Program-made: the position numbers and the translations under genes
In this document: positions 32,783 to 43,990 of the stretch, piece by piece
Numbering within the stretch: the first letter of the stretch is position 1
Layout: each line of letters opens with the position of its first letter
The notes under the pieces: model-generated
What the model saw: the letters and a program-made list of their open reading frames with translations, nothing else
What the model was told of the DNA's origin: nothing
Databases searched by the model: none
Assembly: GCA_033297075.1 (NCBI GenBank)
Contig: MU858066.1
Span: 1-64,000, forward strand
Length of the DNA: 64,000 bases
Source: Rhypophila decipiens
Taxonomy: Eukaryota > Ascomycota > Sordariomycetes > Sordariales > Naviculisporaceae
Direction: 5' to 3'

Positions 32783-34930
32783 ATGGCAGTCACGATACCG
32801 AACCTCAGACCCTCCGAATGGGCTCATATCGCGAGAGAGTTGACGTTTGGTCAAGCTCTCGCACTACTTGCGGTGGTATCAGTCGTCTATTGCGTGGTCG
32901 ACGCCCTTTCACCTAAAAGCAGACAGGCACGAAACATCCCAGGCCTCATATAATTACTTCTCAAAACCAAAACTGACTGCTTTCCCTCTTTACAGCTCGC
33001 CAAGATCCCAAGTATAGGCTACGGCCCCATCCCGATTGGCATCATCCAGAGATGGTACGGGACCATTAATCTCATGCTGGACGGGAGGAGGTTACTCCAA
33101 GAGGGATACACCAAACACAAGGGCTCCATGTTCCGTCTGTCGGGGCTGGAGAATGAGCTCATTGTTGTGGCCGACCAGGGCAAGTTTGCCGAATATGTCG
33201 CTGCTCCCGATAGCGTCCTCAGCCAGCAGGAGCCCGTGAACAAGGTGAGCCCTTCCCTTCCCTTCTCTTTATTAACGCCCCATGAATTCCTAACAGATGT
33301 CGAAATTACCAGCTCCTCGCGGTAAAACACACCGTGGGCATACTTAGCGCCACTTCGACAATGCACGCGCCGCTTGTTCGAATCAACTTGACGCAACACA
33401 TCAGTCGCTGGGTTGGAGCCATCAGGGAGGAGATCGTCAAGAGCTTTGACCGGGAAATTGGGATTCCTGCGGAGTGGACCGAGGTCGCTGTTGCGGATGT
33501 CATACCGACTACGATTGCGAGATTAGGAAATCGAGTCATGTTTGGGGAAGAGCTCGGTAGGAAACTTCCATACTTATCCATATGCGTTTGGGTTTTGGTC
33601 ATACTGCAGCTCACCAACACTGACACTTTTGGAAAAAGCGAAAAACGAGCAGCACATTGAGAACTGCATAGGCTTCACACACGACTTGATAGTCTCGGCT
33701 TTTTCTATCCGCGTCTTTCCGGCATGGCTTCAGGGGCAAGTTGCGGCAGCACACACACACAGATTCAGAAATATGCACGGGACAATCTACTAACCCATGG
33801 TCCAGTCTTGCCGTCCGATTCTCGCCGATTCTCAAAAGAAGAAGGCTCGTCGATAAAGTTGCCCGCCCATATGTCCAAGCCCGACTTGATGCTGTTGCCG
33901 CCGCCGGCGGCGGACAAGATGCTGATGTGCCCGACGACATGCTCACGTGGCTGATTCACACATACCCCGAGGAGCTGCGCACGGTGGATGCCATGATTGA
34001 GACTATGATGTTTATCAACTTTGGGAGTATTCATACTACTGCTTCTGTGAGACCAGACCTTGGAACTGTTACTTTTCGAGACTCAAGCACAACTAACTGA
34101 CAATTGTTTTTTTTTGAATTTTGCGCAGTCATTCATGGCAGCGTTGTATCATATCGCCGCCGAGCCGGACAAGTACATCCCGGCGCTGAGACAAGAGTTT
34201 GAGCAAGTATGCTCTAAAGACGGCGGTCCAGGGGGGGAGGTCATCACCAAGCAGATGCTCGGCAAGCTGGTCAAGATGGATAGCATATTGCTCGAGTCTT
34301 TACGACTGGATCCTCCACAGATGGGTATGTTTTTTGTTTTTTTTTAGAGTACCATTACTCGCCTTGTCTAAAGTACCTCTGTTGTTGTTGAGCAGGTCCT
34401 AACGGTGATGGAAACAAAACAAACAGCCTCGGTCCACCGATACGTCCTCAAGCCATTCACCTTCAAAGACGGGACCACCATCCCCGCCGGAGCGACTCTC
34501 TGTCTCGCTGCGAGCCCGATCCAAAACGACCCAGAGTACTTTGAGAACCCGGCCGAATTCGACGGTTTCCGGTTTGCCAGGCCCGCCGGGCAAGACGACG
34601 ACGGACAGAGTGAGAGGATGTACACTGTTAATACGTCGCTCAAGAACAGCACCTTTGGACATGGGCGGCATGCATGGTATGTTTTTCTATAAGGCATAAT
34701 ATTAAATATCCTGTTGTTTTCCGCGCGGTTTGAACTAATTTGTACTGTTTGTTGATATAATTAGCCCCGGTCGATTCTTCGCGGTCAACGAAATCAAGCT
34801 CCTGATGGCGGAATTACTGTCCAAATACGACGTCAAGCTCATTCCCGGGACGAAACCGAGACAGATGTACTTTGGTGTTACGACCGTCCCTGAGCAAAAG
34901 CTCAAGCTCCTCTTGCGGGCTAGAAGATAG
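32783..34930 (+). CDS. Cytochrome P450 monooxygenase
   Basis: Eight exons: 32783-32926, 32996-33244, 33313-33556, 33639-33735, 33806-34046, 34129-34324, 34427-34676 and 34765-34930; 528 residues. An N-terminal membrane anchor (about residues 28-42) is followed by LAKIPSIGYGPIP. The I-helix is NFGSIHTTAS, the K-helix ExxR is ESLR at about 381-384, and the heme loop FGHGRHACPGRFFA has its Cys at 474, formed across the last intron. Introns 1 and 4 use GC donors (CAG/GCACGA and GG/GCAAGT); no GT donor keeps the frame. The heme loop looks like that of fungal ent-kaurene-oxidase-like and related microsomal P450s. The partner is NADPH-P450 reductase. The substrate is unknown. It closes the redox run. 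Confidence 0.9.
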
Positions 34931-35259
34931 GGCGATACAGAGTGATAACCCAGATACTACTTAGCAAGCTGCTTTTGCTCCGTGACCTTGAACTCTCGGG
35001 GTAGAGGTGGCATGGTTTTGCATGTTTCGCCTTTAAGCACATTGAAAGTCAACCCATCAATGGAACGCTCAGTCATAGTCCCGAGGTTTGGGAAATAAAT
35101 GAATTGGCTGATTATCTTGGCTAATTTGTTTATGGGCTACATGTCTACTCGTGTATTTTCAAGTACGATCATCCTGCCATTGTGACATCTGTGCCTCTAT
35201 ATGTGTAAACAAAAAGGACATGAAATAGGCTCGTGCTCTATCCAACGCGGCTAGCTGGT
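34931..35259. other. Convergent intergenic gap
   Basis: Between the 3' ends of the P450 gene and the large coiled-coil gene. Nothing further seen. Confidence 0.6.
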
Positions 35260-38200
35260 TCAAGGTACAGTGCCAATTGTTTTCTGTCCCGCATCGTCTG
35301 GTTCAGCTTCCTCTTCGCTCCCATCCGTAACCCTTGCTCTGTTCTGGGGGCAACTTTCATGTTCACTGGCTGGCTGTGCCTGATCTGGCGCTGTCGCTGT
35401 CGCGGCCGGTGCCGGTGCCGGTGCCGGTGCCGGTGCCGGTGGAAGGGTGACCTCGCGCTGTTCTACTGCCTCATGTTCGACTTGAACTTGTTCAATACAG
35501 TCAGTCGTTGTCCCCTTGTCCTCAGCAACCTCGTTCCTCTCCCTGCTCTTCTCTTGCTGAGATGACATGATCTTGACGTCTTCGACCTGGATCATGTTCT
35601 CCGTGGCGCTTATGACATCCTCTTTGACTCTTTTCGTGTTGTCCAGTTTACCTTCATATGCGTCGAAATCGAAAACGCTCTCATCGTACGAATCATCTGA
35701 CTCATGGTCGATGGACCCTTCCCACAATCCTCGCCAAGTTCTAGGGCCCCTCGCGCCGCCGCCGCGATACTTGCTTGGTTTTCTCCGGTTTTGTACTTGC
35801 GGTGAATCAGCAGAAGAGGAAGAGTATCTTCGCCGCCTCCTACCAGTACGGCGCCTACTTGCGTCTCGCGAACTGGGGGCCGAGCTCCAGTCATCGGGGT
35901 GATGAGCATCCATCACCAATATCTCAACCCTATGGTCCCTATCTGAGCCGCCAAGTCGAGATATCCCTCCTTGTTGCCTGTCGGAGACTCTAGCCTTCAG
36001 CTCTGATAGAATCTCTTTTCTGGCATTGGCTTCCGCTTCGGCATATAACTGAGCTTCCTTTGCCTTTTGGGATTCGGCCACCTTGTCTTTTGCCCTTTGG
36101 TCGGCCTCTAAGCGTTCCCTCTCCATTTTCATTGCTTCTCGAATGAGCTCAGTGTCCTTGGCTCTCTCTTGATCTCTCTTGGCCTCAAACTCGGCCATGA
36201 TACTCGTTCGAAGCTCCGCTTCTGTTGCTGCCTGCTTCCGAATGTGCTCGTCTTCTATGCGCTTCATCTTGAGATTTATCTCTTGCTGCATATTTTCACG
36301 GAGCCTTGCCTCCATCTCATGCTTATTCTGCTCCTCAGTCATCTTGTCAAGGTTGCCTTTGAGATCTTTCTCTACGCTCTTGCGGAGGTCCTCCTCCATC
36401 TCTTGCTTTCGGATCCGCTCTTTCTCTCTGAGCTTGAGCTGGTGTTCGAGTTCTTCCTGCATTTCATCAAATAGTCTTTTTTCTGTCTCCCTGATTTTCT
36501 TCTGGGTCTCGTTGAGTCTTTGTTCTGCCTTATCTTTCTCTTCTCTTGCCCACCGCTTTTTTGACCTCTCTCCTGCCAATTTCGACTCCCATATCTCCTG
36601 CTCCCGTCTCAACGAAGTTTTCAAATTTTCTTTCTGAATATCTGCAAGCTCCAGTCTTGCCTGTAGGAGTTCCATCCGCTCGTCCCTTGAATCACAGCTG
36701 CAGCTGCTGCTGCTGCTGCTGCCTTCTGATTGCTGGTCGGAACCTGACTCATGCCGTTCCACAGAGACGCCGCGGTATGTCGGTGGTCCATATTCCCACA
36801 TGCTTTCTGACTCCCTCGGGCTCTTCTGAACCTCAGATTCAGGTCCCGGAGTCTGCATTGCAGGTGCTCGAGTCTCGTGTTTGGGCCTTGGTGTCTCGCG
36901 TGTAGACGGCGGCCGAGGCGAGGAAATATGATCGTTATGCTTCACCTTCGCACCTGTGTTTCTAGGTGTCCAATTGGCAAAATGTTGGGCGGCGTAGTTG
37001 GCTAGATGTTGTACTCTCTCCGCTTGTCCCAATCCATGCTCACCAATGGACACCGCCAGTGCGTATTGGACTCTGCGTAATGCCCAATCCCATTTTGGAT
37101 GGTCAAAATTTCGCCAAGTCTGAAGTCTAGGATCTAGCTCGAGAAGTTGGCTCTCGAGTTCCCGGCATGCCTTCTTGTCAGCTTTGCTGACAGTAAGGTA
37201 TTTGATTAGGCGTGTCCGTAGGAGTGATAATAAGCTCCCTTGTTTGGAGATGTTGACTCTTTCCAGATCTGTGATATATCGCTTCGGGTTTTCGGACCGA
37301 CACATCAGCTCTTCCAAGCACTCTGCTTCGAGATTGAAGTCGCCCAGTTCCTCGGCGGTTCTGAGCACTGTCACTACTAGTGGAGATGCAGCAGTCACAT
37401 CCTTCAAGGAATCAGGGAGAGATACCGGCCACCCGGGATTCTCTGCCTCAGCAGGTACGTAAACACGGTCGACTACACTGCCGGGAAATGACCCGGGAAA
37501 TGCGGCGAGTGCCTTGGCGGATAGGTACGCCACGTTTGTGTCTCGAGATTTCAGATACCTGTCCCTCAGTTCCTCCTGGAACACCCAACCCAGATATGAG
37601 GATGACTTCATGAGGTAGGGCGTGTTCACTTGGACTGAGCTGGCCAAGACCCTTGCCTCAATAGTAGCCGCCTGGCATATACTCTTGGCATACGAGCTCT
37701 CATCCTTTAGTAACAAACTGCGAGGGAAGGACTGGCTGATGCTGGTCATAATATCAAGCAGCGCGAGATCGCTCAATTCATCTTCATCCATCGTCTTCCA
37801 GTCTGAGATGATCTTGGAGAAGGCATCTGAAGCGCTGAAGCCTGGAAAAACTGGACTGAACATCTCGTGAAGTTGTGTGCCGCCCTCGACGCACCGAATG
37901 AGGAGGTTTCGTATGTCCCAATGGTGATTTCGTGTCAGGAGGTCTTGGTAGACACTGTGCAGGCCGCCCGTCACAATCTCTTCAAGCGGCTCCGGTTGTC
38001 TAACCCTCGCTTGTGAGGCAATATGTCGCCTCAGATCGACGTATAGGTTGAGCACCTTCATCTACAGGAGCAGGGAATGGGATTAGCTTGCTTATCAGGG
38101 GAAATCTTGGTAGGGGTTTGGAACCAAACTCCATACCTCAGAAATGTCGAGAGTTCCCGGTTTGCTGTCTCGGCCACGGCCGAGCCTCTTCTCCAAATAT

Positions 38201-39330
38201 TTGCGGGCTATTTCAGACGCGCTATAGGCGGAACTGAGATCGGGATCACTTAGATTCCGAGCCATATGGAGGGTGAGAAGAAGTTGAAGCGCCTCGCGAA
38301 CATAAGGTGTTAGGCCTTCGCGACAGATCTCTGAGAGCACTGTCTCGTCAATGGCAAGATCGTGGATACTCCTATATGCTCCTTGTTTGAGCAGCATATG
38401 GGTATATTCCGCAATGACCTTCGGTTGCCCCAAGTGGCTGGAGAGATGGGTTTCGAAGAATCCACGGGCCTGTATGAATTGGCCTAATCTCCGGAGCCGG
38501 ATAAACTTATCAAGTCGAGCATCGATATCTTCCTCAGTGTCGATTTCTAAATGAACCGTTACATCACGAGTGGAGGATATATCCCAGATGGTGTCGATAT
38601 TCTCCTTGAGAGAGGCTTTAGGTTCACGTCTCTTTTTTCCTGCGCCGACCAGCGGGTCCTCGCTTCTTGCGCCAGCTTTCTGTTCATGCAGAGATACTGT
38701 GGCCGACATGGAAGGTTTCGAGTCGGACTTTCTGGCGGGTTTTATATTGACTGGCTGATAATTCTGCTGAGGGAGGCTATTGCTCGTAGTAGAAGGCTTA
38801 GGTTTGTTGGTGTTGTTCATGTTTGGAACGGATGGGATCATATGACCCCTGTTTCGGTGTCCAACTTGAAGTGAAGGATTGGATGTGTCTGCATTTAAAT
38901 TGTTCCAGTAGCCGGAATTCCTACGGCGTCGTTGCACTTCGGTTTTGACGTGTTGACTGCTAGGACCTGACTGCCGTGTTTTTCCCTCGCGCTTGCTCTC
39001 AGACGCACCGGGAAGAGGTGGAGGTGAAAACGGGGGACTACGGCCCCATCCGCCCCAAGGTATGTCTTCACCTGAGGAATCATTATCAGGAAATGTGACA
39101 CGCTTGTTTATTCTTCCAGACCCCGACGCTGTAGTGGTCTGTTCGGGTTCTGTTTCCCGAGGTAGATCTCCGCTCCTTGTCGAACTCAGAGGCTCTCTCC
39201 CGTCGACAGCGACGTTTGAACCGTGGTCGAAATCTTCAGATTCTGGATCCTCAGGTTGAGGAGTATCCGAAACAAGTCCAGCGTCCGGATACTCCTCAAC
39301 AGAGATGTTCTCATCAGAATCCGAATCCAT
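35260..39330 (-). CDS. Large helical/coiled-coil protein of unknown function, 1331 residues
   Basis: Two exons, 38137-39330 and 35260-38061. A 75-base phase 0 intron (GTATGG donor, TAG acceptor) joins LDISE to MKVLNLYVDL. Residues 1-260 are acidic and disordered. Residues about 265-760 are globular and alpha-helical, with blocks that look like helical repeats (KFIRLRRLGQFIQARGFFE, YTHMLLKQGAYRSIHDLA). Residues about 860-1110 form a long charged coiled coil of Glu, Lys, Arg and Gln heptads. The end is basic and Ser-rich with an (AP)n repeat. No catalytic motif is seen and I do not recognise the family. A structural or scaffold role is plausible but inferred only from the coiled coil. It is divergent from another unrecognised gene at 39972. 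Confidence 0.8.
35406..35441. repeat. CCGGTG hexanucleotide repeat, six units
   Basis: Perfect (CCGGTG)6 on the plus strand, coding an alternating Ala-Pro run near the C-terminus of the large coiled-coil protein. Confidence 0.9.
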
Positions 39331-39971
39331 ACTTCGATAAAGGTGTTCACAGTCTGAGATTTCGACTGAAAGGATATTAGAGAATTTGGACTGTGTCTGT
39401 TCTGGTGCTTGGCTTGTCTGGAAACGATGTTCCCGAAGTTCAGGTTGGCGGAGTTTTGGGGAGAGAGTAAAGTCAAACTGTCTGATTGTTCGCGAAGGTC
39501 ATTACCAAAGGAAAGAAAGACCTGACCGGTCGTGACATGTTTTGGTTGTTTGACTGGGCTGTAGGCATCCATCATTAAAGACTTCAAGGGGGTCTTGTGC
39601 GGCTGTGTCATGCATGTAACGTATAGTACTTGCTGTGTTACTCACATCATTTCAACCCACCAATTGACTCTCTTCGTTAACCGACTTTTGGGCCCCTTTT
39701 TGGCCCCATCTCCAGACCACGGCATGCTGCAAGCGACACGCTCGTCGCAGGAGATCATGGAGGGCTACCTCCAGTCTGCGACCGGTCCCTTGGTCCTACA
39801 TTAGCTTACGATTTGATCCCGCTCTCCACTGCTTTTCCCGTCGTTTGCTCATAAATGTTCAACAACCCGAGTCATTATCACGAAAATTACATCTCGGGCG
39901 CCAGGAACTTCTTGAGTCGATAAGGGCCAATAAAGGAACATCAGCCTCCACCACTGTCGCCGAAACCCCAA
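39331..39971. other. Divergent promoter region of two unknown genes
   Basis: A 641-base head-to-head spacer. A minus-strand ORF (39186-39611) overlaps the leader in a different frame and is not supported. Confidence 0.5.
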
Positions 39972-41444
39972 ATGGACAAGGCCCAGGCCGGTGGGAAGCC
40001 ACCACCCCCGCGAATAGCCAGAAAGGCTGGCAAGAACATCATCTGGTGGCCAGCTGACGAGGGCTCCCTGGCCTCGCGCTCAATTGGAAAGGTCAACATT
40101 GACTGCCGTCTTCGTCTCTCCGAATCCAAATGGGGAATTCTGGAAGGGTCGCAGCCCGCGGGCATTCTGTTCGTCGACCTTACCTTTGACCAGCCAGCTC
40201 ACTGTCGGTTATCTTCGGCAGTTGTGCTCATTTCTCTTGAAGAGTACGACGACACAGAGGAGAAAAGCAAGGACAAGAAAAAGCACCATAAAGAACCAAT
40301 AACCCTGAGTCGCCTTCGAGTTTGCGAGTTTGGACCCAAACTCCTCACGGGCGAACCGACCACGCTGAAGCGGAGGACAGAGTACAATCTCACTCCCGAG
40401 GTTAATGCAGGAGTTGGCGGCTTCGGGGGCCTGGGCATCAAACGGCAAAACTCTATCAACTATGTTAGCCGGTGGGTACTCAAGGGCAACACTCTAGCTC
40501 CGGCCGATAAGAAACGCAAAGCACCGGGCATTGTTTACCGGACACTCAAGTGGGAGCTGACTGAGAACGAGCTTGCTTTCCAACCAACGGAACGGAGTGT
40601 TGTACACACTGCATTCGCCTTCGAACACGAGCTGAAGCGTTTCTACATAAAGGTCGAGATCAGCGGCAAGTTGAGTGACGTTGTCGACAGACTCAAACAC
40701 AGAGTCTTCCCGCCCAGGTTGAAGAAGCACCAGGGGACTCTGTTGACTCTGGTAGATCTCGGAGCTAAAGACGAGGTCCGGAAGGAGAGCCTTGACCATT
40801 TAGCCCGTAGATTGGAAGGGCAAATGCGCGAGAGGAATCTAATCGCCATGGCAACAAAGAGCATTGTCGACCCCAGCAATGCGGATCCAAAAGATGAGAC
40901 CAGGGCACTACCAGAGGCAGCCACTGGGGGTGTAGACCTGGCAGACCTCGCTAGAGCAACGGAGAAGTTTGCTCCCCTGCCAAACCCAGACCGAGATTCG
41001 CCGGGACAGGTCTTGCGCCCCGAGAACATCTATTTGACCCCAACGCCCTCTTTCAGCTCAATGGCATCGACGCTCGTGCCTTCCCAGAGCGAGGAAGTAA
41101 ATAGTCGATCGCCAACATCCCCGAGCGTGGCTGAGCCCAGCAGCGATGTCACGGGGAATGTGACCGTGGGAGACCCGGACACAGCAATACCAGGAATACA
41201 CGATGGGTTAAGTTCAGTGGAAGCTTCACTCAATGGGAAGACTGAACATGCCAAGCCCCCAGCTGAGGAAGATGTGAAGCTGAAGGTGTCGGAAACAAGA
41301 GCCGTCACGATTATTGCTACAGAGCCGCAGTTCATCGAGGTTCTCATCATGTTAAGGGCTTGGATTTATGCAACCGTTCTGGCCATGTTCTTGAGGAACG
41401 AACAGAGTCGAAAAGGGATGTCGGGCGGCGGGAAGGTGTCATAA
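39972..41444 (+). CDS. Unrecognised 490-residue protein
   Basis: Single exon. The first 285 residues look globular and rich in beta strands (KNIIWWPADEGSLASRS, RLRVCEFGPKLLTGEPTT, YVSRWVLKGNTL, RTLKWELTENELAFQP). Residues about 105-115 are a Lys-rich loop. The last 200 residues are disordered and Ser/Pro/Glu-rich until a final hydrophobic stretch, VLIMLRAWIYATVLAMFL, near residues 457-474, followed by a basic end. That segment could be a C-terminal membrane anchor. I recognise no domain or catalytic motif. Long, uninterrupted frame and good codon pattern support a real gene. Its head-to-head partner is the 1331-residue coiled-coil protein. Confidence 0.8.
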   Translation: MDKAQAGGKPPPPRIARKAGKNIIWWPADEGSLASRSIGKVNIDCRLRLSESKWGILEGSQPAGILFVDLTFDQPAHCRLSSAVVLISLEEYDDTEEKSKDKKKHHKEPITLSRLRVCEFGPKLLTGEPTTLKRRTEYNLTPEVNAGVGGFGGLGIKRQNSINYVSRWVLKGNTLAPADKKRKAPGIVYRTLKWELTENELAFQPTERSVVHTAFAFEHELKRFYIKVEISGKLSDVVDRLKHRVFPPRLKKHQGTLLTLVDLGAKDEVRKESLDHLARRLEGQMRERNLIAMATKSIVDPSNADPKDETRALPEAATGGVDLADLARATEKFAPLPNPDRDSPGQVLRPENIYLTPTPSFSSMASTLVPSQSEEVNSRSPTSPSVAEPSSDVTGNVTVGDPDTAIPGIHDGLSSVEASLNGKTEHAKPPAEEDVKLKVSETRAVTIIATEPQFIEVLIMLRAWIYATVLAMFLRNEQSRKGMSGGGKVS

Positions 41445-43990
41445 AAGTCCGGCCTCTAGATCGGTAAATGGGAAAGCGGAAGTATGCAAGAGCCAGCTGA
41501 CAAGACAAGGTATTTTGTGGTGTGTTGGAAAGAGGAAGCCTTGATCTCTTACATGTATATCCAAGAGACTTCTTTTGTTCGTGGGTTGTGGTATGAATCT
41601 GGCGCTTACCTGTAAAATCAGTTCTTATATCTTACCTCGATTTGTCTGTCTGTGAATATTCCCAAATGTCTTTCGCCGAGTTTATTCTGCTCTTCAGGTC
41701 TCGAATGCAGCGTATCTGAATCAACGCCCATCTTCGAGAAGCCCTGTCTTTTTGCAGTGCCAGGCGCCACCTTTCATGAACCCCGGCTTGCCCGGCTACC
41801 ATGCCCCCTTGCACGGCACTGGCACGTTTGCGGTCCGTGGTTTTCACATGTAGGAGGAGCTTCCTTGCCCTTGTCCTTGCCCTTGTCATTATCCAGCTTC
41901 TTATTGTCGTTATTATCTGGCTAGGGTTCATCGATCTCTGATGCTTTGCAGCCAGAGCATGGCCTGGCTCATGGACCCCTTGTCCTCGTCTTTGACTTTG
42001 TCAGCAGATCCTTCCTTCCTAATGGACATCGGAACTGAACGATGCCTAGACGCGGAGATAATTTCCTGCATCAAGGAAGGAATCTGATGTATGTACAATA
42101 CAGTAAGACTTACGAAGCCGTTGTTACCTTGTGCTCGTATCTGCTCCGTTCCGTAATCATGCTTGCCTGTATCCGTAAACTGCTGGAATTCTTGGGTACC
42201 TATCCGTAGCTTACATCGGTTCGAGCAAGGTGGACAATCTTATTAGACCATTCGTATAACAAATGGTCTTGGATTACTGGTTAGCTAAGGCATACAACAG
42301 CTCCGATGTAAACATCTGTATCCGTATCTAGGTGAAACCCCTGGGCCATCCTTTGGTTTGTCAGCTGTCAGATATTAGAGACATAACATGCTCCTTGGAG
42401 TGAGAAACTTGTATTTGTCAATCTGTCCCTCGCTCTCGTTATTGCGAGGTAGGGTAGACTGAGCGGTTTCCTCTCAGGGGTATAATGGATGGCAGTTGGT
42501 GTGTTGGTTCGGTTTAGACCAACTCTACGAATTCTGGTACTCAAATCACAGGGCTGGGTTGGTGGATTTGGGTATGAGAACGAACCTCGGGCAAGTTCCG
42601 AAGCAGGTGCATGGTGCATTAGATGCTCTGCTCTGGTGGTGTAGTGGAAGACGCGACGCACGACGGACAGAATACAGTGCTGACTGCCGAAAGTGAGAAT
42701 CTTGTACTTTCCGAGGGCATGTACATAGTTGAGACGGGATAAATGAGAGCAAGGAAAGATGGGGGTCACAGTTGGTGATGCAGATCAAGGCCGGCATCAA
42801 GCCATACATGATGAGGGCGAGCGAGTTTCGTCGTAGTTGATAGGCTCCATTTGTTGAGAGCAAAAGTCTCCGCGCTCTGTCGTGATATCCCGCGGAGGGA
42901 TCGGTTCGACGAAGGAGGAGGGTGGACAGAAAATTTGAGAGGTAGGTTGGATCAACGGTGAAGATGCAGGTGTGGTCGGTGAACGGGAGCCGGCTCGAGG
43001 ACGAACCAACATGTCGATAGTTCCAAGAGGCTAAGTGGTTGAAACCGGAAAACAATTAGACATGGAATCAATTCTGCTTGTTACAGACATATTTTTGACA
43101 CTCTGTTACTCAACCAACATGTTGTTGTTGGGAAAAGGGGTCGGCTGAGAAAAGGTGCATCAGTGTGGTGCCCCTGAAAATTGTGTCACGTAGAACCCTA
43201 ACCCGCAGCGATTGAAAGTGCACCTTCTCGCTCAACGAACCTCTAGCTGCCCCTCCAGGTCTCCACAGCGGGATCGCGATACTCCGTAGTGGGTCTTGTC
43301 ACCGACTCCGTGTCCGTACCTTCCTAGATCAGGATTCTGGAAGGCGCGGTGGATTTGGCGTCATTCTGAACATTCCAGAGAATTCCTCGGACCCGAGTGC
43401 TTCAACCATCCAGCACCACGACCACTTGTGAGAGTTGACAACTGCTTGTTATTCGGCGGCCGCCTTCGTTGAGCATCACATCACCGCCACTCTTGATGGA
43501 CTGCACCTCAGTCGCATTTAATTCTCTAACCCGCGAAATTAATGAGGTACCATCATTCGCATCTCTCTCGGAACTCTACTGGATAGGAGACAAAAGGAAT
43601 AATCCGTCTGCCAAGAAAAAATCCGTTTCTTACCATCCTCTTCGCAGCGATAGGCCAGAAGTCTTCATCCCGCCGTCGAGGTGAGCGGTGACGGCGATAG
43701 CTACACAGTACAGCTCGACAGGGGTTCATATGCACCTTCTGTACGGAATCTTCGGCAGGACCCGGACCCAATGAACAGGCTCATCTCGTGCTGCTTCTGA
43801 CTCTCTGTCCGATTTCTTGCGCTCCTCTAGCTCTACCGTACCGCACCTTGTCGGCTTGCCGTCGGTCCTGTCGCGACCCTGCCTGCAGTTTCCGATCCTC
43901 CCGGTCTCCTTTCCCCGCCCAGGTCGAGGCAATTGCAGAGCCATCACTGCTGGAAGTCGGGCCTATCATTCTCAGTTTGTAGATAGCAGG
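41445..43990. other. 2.5 kb without a supported gene
   Basis: ORFs of up to 169 codons occur on the minus strand (42546-43055) but show no domain, no splice partner and no coding bias that I can recognise. An AACCCTAACCC-like word is at about 43193. The right end may hold a short 5' exon of the PrpF gene (see that entry). Confidence 0.5.

Noticed and set aside
42546..43055. 169-codon minus-strand ORF
   Set aside because: No recognisable domain and atypical composition; I judge it a chance ORF.
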